63,706 nt of DNA from Actinacidiphila alni (GCF_900112845.1 NZ_FONG01000033.1:1-63706), one strand, 5' to 3'; positions 8,735 through 17,834 are shown, counted from the stretch's first letter. The notes: generated by a model not told the origin, from the letters alone. Made by a program: numbers and translations.

Positions 8735-9421
8735 GTGGACATCGTCGTCAAGGGCCGCAAGACCGAGGTGCCCGAGCGGTTCCGGAAGCACGTGGCCGAG
8801 AAGCTGGACAAGATCCAGAAGCTCGACGGCAAGGTGATCAGCCTCGACGTCGAGGTGTCCAAGGAGCTCAACCCCCGTCAGGCGGACCACGCCGACCGGG
8901 TGGAGATCACTCTCAACACCCGGGGCCCGGTGGTCCGGGCGGAGGCCGCCGCCGCCGACCCGTATGCGGCGCTCGACCTCGCGGTGTCCAAGCTGGAGGC
9001 GCGGCTGCGCAAGGCCGCGAGCAAGCGGCACACCCGGCGCGGGAACGGCCGGATCTCCGCGGCCGAGGTGGCGGCCACCGTTCCGGACGCGGCCACCATC
9101 AACGGCGACGGGACGCTTGCCGCCGACGAGCCGGGAGCGGACGGGGTTCCCACGAAGAAGTTCGGCCCGCTGGAGGTGCGGGGCGAGGGCCCGCTGGTGG
9201 TCAGGGAGAAGACGCACGCGGCCTCGCCGATGGCGCTCGACCAGGCGCTCTACGAGATGGAGCTGGTCGGGCACGACTTCTACCTGTTCGTGGACAGCGA
9301 GACCAAGCAGCCGAGCGTCGTGTACCGCAGGCACGGTTACGACTACGGCGTCATCCATCTCAACTCCGACGAGAGCACCGTGGAAGGACCGGCGGGCGCG
9401 GGCGGGGCGCTGCGCCGCTGA
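8735..9421 (+). CDS. hpf: Long-form ribosome hibernation promoting factor
   Basis: This is the long form of HPF, which dimerises 70S ribosomes into inactive 100S particles during stress or stationary phase. The 228-residue protein has the N-terminal ribosome-binding domain (MDIVVKGRKTEVPERFRKHV, about 1-105), a variable linker, and the C-terminal dimerisation domain with MALDQALYEMELVGHDFYLF and SVVYRRHGYDYGVIHL. The GTG at 8735 is chosen because the homology begins exactly there and GGAG lies six bases upstream. About 280 bases separate it from comF, ample for its own stress-responsive promoter, though I see no clear -35/-10 pair. A strong two-tier hairpin follows. Confidence 0.94.
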   Translation: MDIVVKGRKTEVPERFRKHVAEKLDKIQKLDGKVISLDVEVSKELNPRQADHADRVEITLNTRGPVVRAEAAAADPYAALDLAVSKLEARLRKAASKRHTRRGNGRISAAEVAATVPDAATINGDGTLAADEPGADGVPTKKFGPLEVRGEGPLVVREKTHAASPMALDQALYEMELVGHDFYLFVDSETKQPSVVYRRHGYDYGVIHLNSDESTVEGPAGAGGALRR

Positions 9422-9424
9422 GAG

Positions 9425-9486
9425 CCGGGCGCGCGGGCACGTGTGACGGTGCCCCCGGGCGGTCCCGGGGGCACCACCGCGCCCGG
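9425..9486 (+). terminator. Two-tier hairpin terminator after hpf
   Basis: A perfect 12-bp inner stem, GGTGCCCCCGGG (9448-9459) with CCCGGGGGCACC (9464-9475), sits inside a 9-bp outer stem, CCGGGCGCG (9425-9433) with CGCGCCCGG (9478-9486). There is no T-tract, as often in Streptomyces terminators. Confidence 0.75.
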
Positions 9487-9536
9487 ACGTGAAATGCTGG
9501 ACCAGTGGTCAACTCTGGTCTGAGGGGGAAGATCTG

Positions 9537-10277
9537 ATGCCGGAGAGCTTTGAGCGCGGAACCACCGGCGAGGGCGGTCCGATCCCGTACGACGAACCCG
9601 CCGGTCCGGTGCGTGCGGAGCCCATCCGAGTGCTGGTGGTCGACGATCACGCGCTCTTCAGACGGGGCCTGGAGATCGTGCTCGCGCAGGAGGAGGACAT
9701 CCAGGTCATCGGGGAGGCGGGGGACGGCGCGGAGGCCGTGGACAAGGCCGCCGACCTGCTGCCGGACATCGTGCTGATGGATGTGCGGATGCCGCGCCGC
9801 GGCGGGATCGAGGCGTGCACCTCGATCAAGGAGGTCGCTCCCAGCGCCAAGATCATCATGCTGACGATAAGCGATGAGGAGGCCGACCTCTACGAGGCGA
9901 TCAAGGCCGGGGCGACCGGCTATCTCCTCAAGGAGATCTCCACCGACGAGGTGGCCACCGCGATCCGCGCGGTCGCCGACGGCCAGTCGCAGATCAGCCC
10001 GTCGATGGCCTCGAAACTGCTGACCGAGTTCAAGTCGATGATCCAGCGCACCGACGAGCGGCGGCTGGTGCCCGCGCCCAAGCTCACCGACCGGGAGCTG
10101 GAAGTCCTCAAGCTGGTGGCCACCGGGCTGAACAACCGGGACATCGCCAAGGAACTCTTCATCAGCGAGAACACCGTGAAGAACCATGTGCGCAACATCC
10201 TGGAGAAGCTGCAGCTGCACTCCCGGATGGAGGCCGTGGTCTACGCGATGCGCGAGAAGATCCTCGAAATCCGCTGA
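9537..10277 (+). CDS. NarL/FixJ-type response regulator (orphan)
   Basis: This 246-residue response regulator has a 30-residue acidic leader, a receiver domain (about 29-150) with VVDDHALFRRG and the phospho-acceptor Asp82 in LMDVRMPRRG, and a LuxR-type helix-turn-helix (about 182-240: LTDRELEVLKLVATGLNNRDIA, then SENTVKNHVRNIL). No histidine kinase gene lies beside it, so it is an orphan. The ATG at 9537 is chosen for the GAGGGGGA about 7 bases upstream; an earlier ATG at 9489 lacks a site. This gene between hpf and secA is part of the conserved Streptomyces order. Its targets cannot be told from sequence. Confidence 0.9.
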   Translation: MPESFERGTTGEGGPIPYDEPAGPVRAEPIRVLVVDDHALFRRGLEIVLAQEEDIQVIGEAGDGAEAVDKAADLLPDIVLMDVRMPRRGGIEACTSIKEVAPSAKIIMLTISDEEADLYEAIKAGATGYLLKEISTDEVATAIRAVADGQSQISPSMASKLLTEFKSMIQRTDERRLVPAPKLTDRELEVLKLVATGLNNRDIAKELFISENTVKNHVRNILEKLQLHSRMEAVVYAMREKILEIR

Positions 10278-10310
10278 CAGCGGCCGACGGCGGCTCGTCC
10301 GGACGGGGCC

Positions 10311-10343
10311 GGGGCCGGGCGCGCCCCCGGGCCGCCCGGCCCC
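10311..10343. terminator. Bidirectional hairpin between convergent genes
   Basis: A perfect 10-bp stem, GGGGCCGGGC (10311-10320) with GCCCGGCCCC (10334-10343), lies between the response regulator and the convergent glycosylase gene. It probably ends transcription from both sides. Confidence 0.65.
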
Positions 10344-10361
10344 GACCCCGCGTTCAACGGG

Positions 10362-11549
10362 TCAGCGGCGGTCGTGGGTCAGCTTGACCGCCGCCTCCAG
10401 CGGGGCGCGCAGGGTCTCCGGAAGGACCCGCTCCACCCGGGCCTGCTCGCAGCCCACCCAGCCCGCCGCCTCCGCGATGGCGTCCGCGGCGGGCTGCACG
10501 GCCTTCGGGCCGTCCAGCGTGACCTGCCGCGCCACCAGAGTCTTCCCCTCGCGCGCCGGATCCACCCGGCCCACCAGCTGCCCGCCGGCCAGCAGCGGCA
10601 TCGCGAAGTAGCCGTGGATCCGCTTCGGTTTGGGGGTGTACGCCTCCAGCCGGTGGGTGAAGCCGAAGATCCGCTCGGTGCGCGGCCGGTCCCAGATCAG
10701 TGAGTCGAACGGCGACAGCAGCGTCGTACGGTGCCGGCCGCGCGGCACGCTCTCCAGCGCCGCCGGATCGGCCCACGCGGGCTTGCCCCAGCCCTCGACC
10801 TCGACCGGCACCAGGCCCGTACCCTCGATCACCGCCGTCACCTGCTCGCCCTTGAGCCGGTGGTAGTCCGCGAGGTCCGCCCGGGTGGCCACCCCCATCG
10901 CCGCGCCCGCCTGCGCCACCAGCCGCCGCATGCACTCAGCGTCGTCCAGGTCGTCGTGCAGCAGCGCGTCCGGCACCGCCCGCTCGGCCAGGTCGTAGAT
11001 CCGCTTCCAGCCGCGCCGCCGGGTGCAGACCACCTCACCGGTGTCCAGCAGCCACTCCACCGCGATCTTGGTCTCCGACCAGTCCCACCACGGGCCACCG
11101 TTCTTCGCGCCGCCGAGCTGGGTGGAAGTGAGCGGCCCGTCCGCCTTGAGCCGGTCGAGCACGGCGGCGCACGAGCGCTCGGCGTCCTCCATCACGTGCC
11201 AGCGGTGGCCGCGCGCCCGCCGGGCCCGGCGCCGGAAGGCGAAGTGCGGCCACTCCTCGATCGGCAGGATGCAGGCGGCGTGCGACCAGTACTCGAAGGC
11301 GTGGTCGCCGGACCAGTACGCCTCCTCCACCTCCGTACGGCCGACCGCGCCCAGCCGCGCGTACGGGATCAGCTCGTGCGAGCGGGCTAGCACCGAGATC
11401 GTGTCGAGCTGCACCGCGCCCAGCGAGCGCAGCACTCCGCGCGTCCCCGCCCGCCGGTCGGGAGCGCCGAGGAAACCCTGCGCGCGCAGGGCGATCCTGC
11501 GGGCTTCGTCGGCGGACAGGGAGAGCTGAGGAGGGGGCAGCGGTGTCAT
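10362..11549 (-). CDS. YcaQ/AlkX-type DNA glycosylase (HTH_42 family)
   Basis: This 395-residue protein belongs to the winged-helix family of AlkZ and YcaQ (AlkX) DNA glycosylases, which remove bulky alkylated bases and unhook interstrand crosslinks. The segment AVQLDTISVLARSHELI carries the family's Q-x-D catalytic signature (Gln47, Asp49), the form typical of YcaQ rather than the QxQ of AlkZ. Further landmarks are EYWSHAACILP, LLSPFDSLIWDRPR and HGYFAMPLLAGGQLVGRVD. The ATG at 11549 is supported by the homology start and by CTCCCC in the plus strand upstream of other in-frame starts being absent; longer in-frame extension toward 12023 crosses the neighbouring gene. It may be housekeeping repair or defence against self-made alkylating agents. 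Confidence 0.87.
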   Translation of the reverse strand: MTPLPPPQLSLSADEARRIALRAQGFLGAPDRRAGTRGVLRSLGAVQLDTISVLARSHELIPYARLGAVGRTEVEEAYWSGDHAFEYWSHAACILPIEEWPHFAFRRRARRARGHRWHVMEDAERSCAAVLDRLKADGPLTSTQLGGAKNGGPWWDWSETKIAVEWLLDTGEVVCTRRRGWKRIYDLAERAVPDALLHDDLDDAECMRRLVAQAGAAMGVATRADLADYHRLKGEQVTAVIEGTGLVPVEVEGWGKPAWADPAALESVPRGRHRTTLLSPFDSLIWDRPRTERIFGFTHRLEAYTPKPKRIHGYFAMPLLAGGQLVGRVDPAREGKTLVARQVTLDGPKAVQPAADAIAEAAGWVGCEQARVERVLPETLRAPLEAAVKLTHDRR

Positions 11550-11688
11550 GCCGCACAGCGTAGGACCGACCACTGACAGCGGCCCCTGACACCGCTCCCG
11601 CACCGGCCCCGCACCGGACCCGCATCGCTCCCGCACCGGACCCGCGCCACCTTCGTACCGGCCCCGGCCTGCGAGAACAGCGGCGGAG

Positions 11689-12294
11689 CTACGCCTCGGA
11701 CGCCCCGTACGGCGTGTACGGGGTCTTGCTCGCGCGGCCCCAGTCCGACGGCAGCAGCGAGGCGCTCCAGGCGTCGCGCCGGGTGCCGTTCTGCACGATC
11801 TTGGACCGCACCGTGCCCTCCATGACGAAGCCGACGGACAGCGCGACCGCGCGCGAGCCCTCGTTGCCGGCCTCCGCGTACCACTCGATCCGCTCCAGGC
11901 CGAGCGTCTCGAAGCCCCAGGCGCAGACGGCGCGGGCGGCCTCGGCGGTGTAGCCCTTGCGGCGCTGCTCCTTGGCCGTCCAGAACCCCAGCTCGGCCTG
12001 CCGCTCGGGCCCGGCCAGGCCACCGCTGCCGCCGAAGCGCATCAGGCCCATCGAGCTGACCAGCGCGCCACCGTCAAGCGTGAAGACGCCGAAATTGAGG
12101 AGATTCTCCTCGCGCCAGCCGTCCGCGCTGATCCGCCCGATGAAGTCCGCCGCGTGCTCGTGCGTGTACGGCGACGGGACCGCCGTCCAGCGCGGAATGT
12201 CCGGATCCTGGCAGGCCGCGACCACCGCGTCGGCGTCCCCGGGCTCCAGGGGACGCAGCCGCAGCCGCTCGGTGGTGAGGGTAATGGGCTCCAT
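11689..12294 (-). CDS. GNAT acetyltransferase, RimJ/RimL type
   Basis: This 201-residue protein is a GCN5-related N-acetyltransferase of the RimJ/RimL subgroup, which usually acetylates N-termini or small amines with acetyl-CoA. Landmarks are the start TTERLRLRPLEPGDADAV, the core strand AELGFWTAKEQRRKGYTAEA with the R-x-x-G-x-A cofactor loop, and the late GSRAVALSVGFVMEGTVRS. The substrate is unknown. The 140 bases between this gene and the glycosylase downstream hold short repeats of CGCTCCCGCACCGG and no gene. It is divergent from secA. Confidence 0.87.
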   Translation of the reverse strand: MEPITLTTERLRLRPLEPGDADAVVAACQDPDIPRWTAVPSPYTHEHAADFIGRISADGWREENLLNFGVFTLDGGALVSSMGLMRFGGSGGLAGPERQAELGFWTAKEQRRKGYTAEAARAVCAWGFETLGLERIEWYAEAGNEGSRAVALSVGFVMEGTVRSKIVQNGTRRDAWSASLLPSDWGRASKTPYTPYGASEA

Positions 12295-12512
12295 GGCCGA
12301 AGTATCCGGGACGGCCGACTCCTGTGGAAAACCGTTTTGCCACCTCGGGGCCTCCCGGCCCGCTGGTCTCCTCGCTTACGATGGCCGTTGCAGCGGACCT
12401 ATCGGCTGACAGCCCACGGCAGACAGTCATCGGCGAACACCGGCAGATCAAACCCCGCTGTGCCCGGTGCGGGGCACCCGCGCCAGGCCCGACCGGCAAG
12501 GAGCCAGCCTAC

Positions 12513-15332
12513 GTGTCCGTCTTCAACAAGCTCATGCGTGCAGGCGAAGGCAAGATCCTGCGCAAGCTGCACCGCATCGCGGACCAGGTCAATTCCATCG
12601 AAGAGGACTTCGTCAACCTCACCGATGCCGAGCTGCGGGCCCTCACCGACGAGTACAAGGAGCGGTACGAGGAGGGCGAGTCCCTCGACGACCTGCTGCC
12701 CGAGGCGTTCGCCACCGTCCGTGAGGCCGCCAAGCGCGTGCTCGGACAGCGTCACTACGACGTCCAGATCATGGGCGGCGCCGCCCTGCACCTCGGCTAC
12801 GTCGCCGAGATGCGCACCGGCGAGGGCAAGACCCTGGTCGGCACGCTGCCCGCGTACCTGAACGGGATCTCCGGCAAGGGCGTCCACCTGATCACGGTCA
12901 ACGACTACCTGGCCGAGCGCGACTCGGAGTGGATGGGCCGCGTCCACAAATTCCTCGGCCTCGAGGTCGGCTGCATCCTGGCGAACATGTCGCCCGCCGA
13001 GCGCCGCGCCATGTACGCCTGCGACATCACGTACGGCACCAACAACGAATTCGGCTTCGACTACCTGCGCGACAACATGGCGTGGTCGAAGGACGAGTTG
13101 GTGCAGCGCGGCCACAACTTCGCGATCGTCGACGAGGTCGACTCGATCCTGGTGGACGAGGCCCGTACGCCGCTGATCATCTCCGGCCCGGCCGACCAGG
13201 CCACCAAGTGGTACAGCGACTTCGCCCGCCTGGTGCGGCGGCTCAACCGCGGCGAGGCCGGCAGCCTCGGCAAGGAGGAGACCGGCGACTACGACGTGGA
13301 CGAGAAGAAGCGCACCGTCGCCATCCACGAGTCCGGTGTCTCCAAGGTCGAGGACTGGCTGGGCATCGACAACCTCTACGAGTCGGTGAACACCCCCCTG
13401 GTCGGCTACCTGAACAACGCCATCAAGGCCAAGGAGCTGTACAAGAACGACAAGGACTACGTCGTCATCGACGGCGAGGTCATGATCGTCGACGAGCACA
13501 CCGGCCGTATCCTCGCCGGCCGCCGCTACAACGAGGGCATGCACCAGGCGATCGAGGCGAAGGAAGGGGTGGACATCAAGGACGAGAACCAGACGCTCGC
13601 CACGATCACCCTGCAGAACTTCTTCCGCCTGTACGACAAGCTCTCCGGCATGACCGGTACGGCCATGACCGAGGCCGCCGAATTCCACCAGATCTACAAG
13701 CTCGGCGTCGTCCCGATCCCGACCAACCGCCCGCTGGCCCGGATGGACAAGCCCGACCTGATCTACCGGACCGAAGAGGCGAAGTTCACCGCCGTCGTCG
13801 AGGACATCGTCGAGAAGCACGAGAAGGGCCAGCCGGTCCTGGTCGGCACCGTCTCCGTCGAGAAGTCCGAATACCTGTCGGCCCAGCTGTCCAAGCGCGG
13901 TGTGCCGCACGAGGTGCTCAACGCCAAGCAGCACGACCGTGAGGCGTCGATCGTCGCCCAGGCGGGCCGCAAGGGCGCCGTCACCGTCGCCACCAACATG
14001 GCCGGCCGCGGCACCGACATCAAGCTCGGCGGCAACCCCGACGACCTCGCCGAGGCGGAGCTGCGCCAGCGCGGCCTCGACCCGGTCGAGCACGTCGAGG
14101 AGTGGGCGGCGGCGCTGCCGGACGCCCTGGAGCGCGCCGAGCAGGCGGTCAAGGCCGAGCACGAAGAGGTCGTCGACCTCGGCGGGCTCTACGTGCTGGG
14201 CACCGAGCGGCACGAGTCGCGCCGCATCGACAACCAGCTGCGCGGCCGGTCAGGACGTCAGGGCGACCCCGGCGAGTCCCGCTTCTACCTCTCCCTCGGC
14301 GACGACCTGATGAGGCTGTTCAAGGCGCAGATGGTCGAGCGCGTCATGGCGATGGCCAATGTGCCCGACGACGTGCCGATCGAGAACAAGATGGTCACCC
14401 GGGCGATCGCCTCCGCCCAGTCGCAGGTCGAGCAGCAGAACTTCGAGATCCGCAAGAACGTCCTGAAGTACGACGAGGTGCTCAACCGGCAGCGCGAGGT
14501 CATCTACGGCGAGCGCCGCCGCGTCCTGGAGGGCGAGGACCTGCACGAGCAGGTGCAGCACTTCATGGACGACACCATCGACGCGTACATCGACGCGGAG
14601 ACCAAGGAGGGCTTCGCCGAGGACTGGGACCTGGACCGGCTGTGGGGCGCCTTCAAGCAGCTCTACCCGGCGAAGGTCACCATCGAGGAGCTGGAGGACG
14701 CGGCCGGCGACCGGGCCGGGATCACCGCCGAATTCATCGCGGAGTCCGTCAAGGACGACATCCACGAGCAGTACGCGGAGCGCGAGAAGACGCTCACCGA
14801 GGACATCATGCGCGAGCTGGAGCGGCGCGTGGTGCTGTCGGTGCTGGACCGCAAGTGGCGTGAGCACCTCTACGAGATGGACTACCTCCAGGAGGGCATC
14901 GGGCTGCGCGCAATGGCGCAGCGCGACCCGCTGGTGGAGTACCAGCGCGAGGGCTTCGACATGTTCGGCGCCATGATGGACGGCATCAAGGAGGAGTCCG
15001 TCGGCTACCTGTTCAACCTGGAGGTGCAGGTCGAGCAGCAGGTCGAGGAGGTCCCGGTGGACGCCGTCGCCGTCGCCGAGGCCCCGCAGGACGCGGCGCC
15101 CTCGCTGGTCAAGGACGCCCGCCCGGAGATCCGTGCCAAGGGCCTTGAGGCCCCCAAGCGGGTCGACCGGCTGCACTTCTCCGCGCCGTCGGTGGACGGC
15201 GAGGGCGGTGTCGTCGAGGGCGACTTCGCGGGTGTCGACGCGGCCGACGGTACGGTCGCCGGCTCCGGTGACGGCCAGACCCGCGCGGAGCGTCGCAAGG
15301 CCGCCAAGGGCGGTCGGCGCCGCAAGAAGTAA
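12513..15332 (+). CDS. secA: Preprotein translocase ATPase SecA
   Basis: SecA is the cytosolic and membrane-associated motor that drives unfolded preproteins through SecYEG. The 939-residue protein has NBD1 with Walker A RTGEGKT (101-107), the DEVD Walker B at about 207-210, the preprotein crosslinking domain, NBD2 (GTVSVEKSEYLS, TNMAGRGTDIKLGG, GRSGRQGDPGESRF), and the scaffold and wing domains (DRKWREHLYEMDYLQEGIGLR). The C-terminus is Ala/Asp-rich, then basic (KGGRRRKK), without the CxC zinc finger found in many proteobacterial SecAs, which is normal for actinobacteria. The GTG at 12513 has AAGGAG about 9 bases upstream and starts the canonical MSVFNKLMRAGEGK. A TACGAT at 12377-12382 could be its -10 element. 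Confidence 0.98.
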   Translation: MSVFNKLMRAGEGKILRKLHRIADQVNSIEEDFVNLTDAELRALTDEYKERYEEGESLDDLLPEAFATVREAAKRVLGQRHYDVQIMGGAALHLGYVAEMRTGEGKTLVGTLPAYLNGISGKGVHLITVNDYLAERDSEWMGRVHKFLGLEVGCILANMSPAERRAMYACDITYGTNNEFGFDYLRDNMAWSKDELVQRGHNFAIVDEVDSILVDEARTPLIISGPADQATKWYSDFARLVRRLNRGEAGSLGKEETGDYDVDEKKRTVAIHESGVSKVEDWLGIDNLYESVNTPLVGYLNNAIKAKELYKNDKDYVVIDGEVMIVDEHTGRILAGRRYNEGMHQAIEAKEGVDIKDENQTLATITLQNFFRLYDKLSGMTGTAMTEAAEFHQIYKLGVVPIPTNRPLARMDKPDLIYRTEEAKFTAVVEDIVEKHEKGQPVLVGTVSVEKSEYLSAQLSKRGVPHEVLNAKQHDREASIVAQAGRKGAVTVATNMAGRGTDIKLGGNPDDLAEAELRQRGLDPVEHVEEWAAALPDALERAEQAVKAEHEEVVDLGGLYVLGTERHESRRIDNQLRGRSGRQGDPGESRFYLSLGDDLMRLFKAQMVERVMAMANVPDDVPIENKMVTRAIASAQSQVEQQNFEIRKNVLKYDEVLNRQREVIYGERRRVLEGEDLHEQVQHFMDDTIDAYIDAETKEGFAEDWDLDRLWGAFKQLYPAKVTIEELEDAAGDRAGITAEFIAESVKDDIHEQYAEREKTLTEDIMRELERRVVLSVLDRKWREHLYEMDYLQEGIGLRAMAQRDPLVEYQREGFDMFGAMMDGIKEESVGYLFNLEVQVEQQVEEVPVDAVAVAEAPQDAAPSLVKDARPEIRAKGLEAPKRVDRLHFSAPSVDGEGGVVEGDFAGVDAADGTVAGSGDGQTRAERRKAAKGGRRRKK

Positions 15333-15363
15333 CGCCGTGCGGCGCGCTTGACGACGTTCGGCC

Positions 15364-15410
15364 CGCGGGGCCGGGCCCGGTTTTCCGCCGGGTCCGGCCC
15401 CGCGGCCGTT
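15364..15410. terminator. Terminator after secA
   Basis: A 17-bp stem with one mismatch, from CGCGGGGCCGGGCCCGG (15364-15380) to its complement at 15388-15404, has the loop TTTTCCG and is followed by GCCGTTTCC. It lies between secA and the convergent gene and can serve both. Confidence 0.85.
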
Positions 15411-15438
15411 TCCGGGCGGCCGGCCACGGCCCGCGGCC

Positions 15439-16002
15439 TCATCGGGCCTGCACCGCGGTGCAGCGCCAGTCGGGCGCGGTCGCGGCCGGGCCGTCCGGGG
15501 CGGCGGGCTCCAGGCGGAAGGCCAGGGCGCGGAAGACGTCCTGGTCCAGGGCGACGACGGCGGCGACCTCCAGGGCGCCGTCCGCGGTGCGGAAGCAGCG
15601 GCAGCGGTACACGTACGGGGTACGGCCGCGGACCCGCCGCCGCCAGTCGGCGCGGGCGGCGTGCAGCTCCCACAGCCGCTGATACGCCTCGTCCCTGACC
15701 CGCCCGGCGAGCGAGGTCAGCGGGCGGCGGCCGGTGAGCACGTCGAGCAGCCGCCCGGCGAACCACACGTGCGGCGCGGGCGGTCGCGGCAGGGGCCGCG
15801 CCACGGCCCCTGGGCGCCCGCCGGGCCGCCCCGCGGGACGGCGGCTGTCCCTGCGTCCCGGCGGCGCCCCGCGGCCCGCAGGGGCCCGGCGACGGGCTGG
15901 GGCGGGAGCGGGACCCGGCGCGGCGGCGGGCCCGGCTGTGGGCGGGGATGCGGGGGCGGACACGAGAGCGGATGCGGGCGGCTGCTGCGGCGTCGTCTGC
16001 AC
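15439..16002 (-). CDS. Rv3235-family conserved protein
   Basis: This 187-residue protein is unstructured and rich in Pro, Ala and Arg for its first 110 residues, then has a compact C-terminal domain (VWFAGRLLDVLTGRRPLTSL, AYQRLWEL, YRCRCFRTADGALEVAAVV, RALAFRLE). That domain matches the Rv3235 family commonly found next to secA in actinobacteria; its function is unknown. The start is uncertain. The GTG at 16002 avoids a 5' extension of 69 codons that would translate a degenerate GGTCGG repeat tract as Asp/Arg/Pro-rich sequence and has no site for the ribosome. Confidence 0.68.
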   Translation of the reverse strand: MQTTPQQPPASALVSAPASPPTAGPAAAPGPAPAPARRRAPAGRGAPPGRRDSRRPAGRPGGRPGAVARPLPRPPAPHVWFAGRLLDVLTGRRPLTSLAGRVRDEAYQRLWELHAARADWRRRVRGRTPYVYRCRCFRTADGALEVAAVVALDQDVFRALAFRLEPAAPDGPAATAPDWRCTAVQAR

Positions 16003-16015
16003 GGGGGCGTCCTGT

Positions 16016-16100
16016 CGGTCGGATCGGTCGGGGTCGGTCGGGCCGGGGCGATCGGGTCGGTCGGGCGGGACCGGTCGGGGCCGGTCGGTAGGGACCGGCC
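16016..16100. repeat. Degenerate GGTCGG tract
   Basis: About ten imperfect copies of GGTCGG/GGTCGGG lie just upstream of the Rv3235-family gene. They form a purine-skewed strand on +. They could be a slippage-prone repeat; translated on the minus strand they give Asp/Arg/Pro-rich sequence without a fold. Confidence 0.7.
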
Positions 16101-16230
16101 GGGCCGTGATCGCTACTGGCGGGTAGGGCGGTGACAGGGCGGTTCTAGGGCGGCCGGGAAGCCCTCGGCAAGCGCGGACCCGGCCCGTGGCGGGGCGCCA
16201 CGAATTCACCTATTCGCGTGGTGGCGGCCG

Positions 16231-16236
16231 TATGCT
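16231..16236 (+). promoter_or_regulatory. -10-like TATGCT, leaderless start
   Basis: TATGCT ends exactly seven bases before the ATG at 16244, placing the expected transcription start at or next to the A of the start codon. No clear -35 hexamer is seen at 17-18 bases. A similar spacing occurs at several other genes in the window. Confidence 0.45.
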
Positions 16237-16243
16237 TCACGCC

Positions 16244-16759
16244 ATGCGCGTCTACATTCCAACGACCCTGGCGGGGCTGGCCGAGGCGTACAAGGCGGGC
16301 GAGCTGGGGCCCGCGCCGCTGGACGCCTACGCGGTGACGCCGAGCCTGCGCGAGTGGTACGTCTCGGACGACATCGAGGAACTGGAGTACGCGGCGCTCA
16401 ATCGCGCCGCCCAGGCGTCGCTGCGGCTGCTGGCCGTCCACCCGGACACCGCCCGCCGCCGGGTCGTCGTCGCGGTGGACGTGGACGACGCGGCCGTCGC
16501 GTACGACCCGGACCACGGCCTGGACCCCGGCTCGCTCGGCGAGGTCCGGCTCTCGCGCGCCGTGCCGCTGGCGAAGACGGCCGCGGTGCACGCGGACGCC
16601 GACGAGGCGGAGCCCGATGTGACCGCCGCCGCGGCGGCGGTCGGCGCGGCCGACATGGGCGACGACGACGCGCAGTTCACGGTGGACGGCGCCGAGGACC
16701 ACGACCTGCTCTGGTACGCCACGCAGGAGATCCCGCACCTGATCGACCTGATCGGCTGA
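16244..16759 (+). CDS. DUF6912 family protein
   Basis: This 171-residue, acidic, soluble protein starts MRVYIPTTLAGLAEAY and has the paired motifs LEYAALNRAAQASLRLLA and VVVAVDVDDA, then RLSRAVPLAKTAAVHADAD and a C-terminal DLLWYATQEIPHLIDLIG. It matches the actinobacterial DUF6912 family, of unknown function. The length is typical. The ATG at 16244 is chosen over upstream in-frame codons because the family begins MRVYIP and a -10-like element sits seven bases before. It is likely co-oriented with, but separately transcribed from, the HAD gene that follows 67 bases later. Confidence 0.85.
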   Translation: MRVYIPTTLAGLAEAYKAGELGPAPLDAYAVTPSLREWYVSDDIEELEYAALNRAAQASLRLLAVHPDTARRRVVVAVDVDDAAVAYDPDHGLDPGSLGEVRLSRAVPLAKTAAVHADADEAEPDVTAAAAAVGAADMGDDDAQFTVDGAEDHDLLWYATQEIPHLIDLIG

Positions 16760-16813
16760 ATCCGAACCCCCCGCCCGGCCACCCTCGGGCACCGGGCTGT
16801 CACACCCCCCGAG

Positions 16814-16819
16814 TACGGT
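16814..16819 (+). promoter_or_regulatory. -10-like TACGGT, leaderless start
   Basis: TACGGT ends exactly seven bases before the ATG at 16827, which has no ribosome-binding site. This is the arrangement expected for a leaderless transcript. Confidence 0.45.
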
Positions 16820-16826
16820 TCGTGGA

Positions 16827-17510
16827 ATGAGCACGCAATTCGTCGGCGCCAAGGGGCCGCACCTGGTGTGGGACTGGAACGGCACGCTGTTCCACGACAT
16901 CCACGCGGTGATCGAGGCGACCAACGCCTCCTTCGCCGAGCTGGGCATGGCCCCGATCACCCTGGAGCGCTACCAGGAGCTGTACTGCGTGCCCGTGCCG
17001 CGCTTCTACGAGCGGCTGATGGGACGGCTGCCCACCGACGCCGAGTGGGAGGTGCTCGACGCCTCCTTCCACCGGCACTACTGGACACTGGCCGAGCGCT
17101 GCGGCCTCACCGACGGCGCCGCCGATCTGCTGGCCGCGCGCCGGGCCGCGGGCCTGACGCAGTCGCTGTGCTCGCTCGCCCCGCACGCCGAACTGCTGCC
17201 GGTGGTCACCTCGCACGGCATCATCGAGCACTTCGTCCGGGTGGACGGCCGCACCGGCCCGTCCAGCGCGGGCAAGGCCGAGCAGATGGCCCGCCACCTC
17301 GCCGCGCTGGAGGGCGCGGGCGCCGATCCGTCCCGGGTCGTGGTGATCGGCGACGCCCTGGACGACGCGGTCGCCGCCGACCATGTCGGCGCGCACGCCG
17401 TGCTCTACACCGGCGGTTCGCACAGCCGGGCCAGCCTGGAGAGCGCCGGGGTGCCGGTGGTCGACACCCTCGCCGAGGCCGTCGCGCAGGCCGAGCGAAT
17501 AGCGGGCTGA
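16827..17510 (+). CDS. HAD family hydrolase
   Basis: This 227-residue protein is a haloacid-dehalogenase-type phosphatase, probably acting on a small phosphorylated metabolite in the cytosol. Motif I is VWDWNGTLFHD, with the nucleophile Asp16; the second catalytic aspartate is replaced by Asn18, a DxN variant I recall from this subfamily. Motif II Ser lies in CSLAPHAEL, the motif III lysine in SSAGKAEQM, and motif IV in VVVIGDALDDAVAA. The cap helices lie between motifs I and II. The substrate is unknown. Confidence 0.88.
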   Translation: MSTQFVGAKGPHLVWDWNGTLFHDIHAVIEATNASFAELGMAPITLERYQELYCVPVPRFYERLMGRLPTDAEWEVLDASFHRHYWTLAERCGLTDGAADLLAARRAAGLTQSLCSLAPHAELLPVVTSHGIIEHFVRVDGRTGPSSAGKAEQMARHLAALEGAGADPSRVVVIGDALDDAVAADHVGAHAVLYTGGSHSRASLESAGVPVVDTLAEAVAQAERIAG

Positions 17511-17578
17511 CCCCGGACGGAGATCCGCCGCGCACCTGACGGATGCCCCCCGCCCACCGGACAGATGGCCGCCGCGCG

Positions 17579-17600
17579 CCGGACGGACCTGTCCGTTCGG
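17579..17600 (+). terminator. Compact hairpin after the HAD gene
   Basis: CCGGACGGAC (17579-17588) pairs with GTCCGTTCGG (17591-17600) apart from one G-U, with a two-base spacer. It lies in the 324-base gap before gdhB, of which the rest shows no gene. That gap also contains a GATAGCCT string near 17659-17666 that may be part of the gdhB promoter. Confidence 0.45.
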
Positions 17601-17834
17601 TCCAAAGATGTGCAGTGCATTTGTACGAAGACGTCTCCTGACAGGCACCCCGGAGCGGGCGATAGCCTTGCCGCGTGATCACCGTTGATCCGTCCACCAG
17701 GGGGCACCGCGTGCGTACGGGCACGGCCGACCCCCGAACAGGCATAGCGTCGTCCCGTAGCGGAAACCCCGCGTCACGTGACGACCTGCCATCACCCGAC
17801 GTCACGCAATGGCGCGCGACAGGAGTCAGAGGAC

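Noticed and set aside
15439..16209. A 256-residue version of the Rv3235-family protein
   Set aside because: The extra N-terminus translates a degenerate GGTCGG repeat into Asp/Arg/Pro sequence without fold; the GTG at 16002 is a better start.
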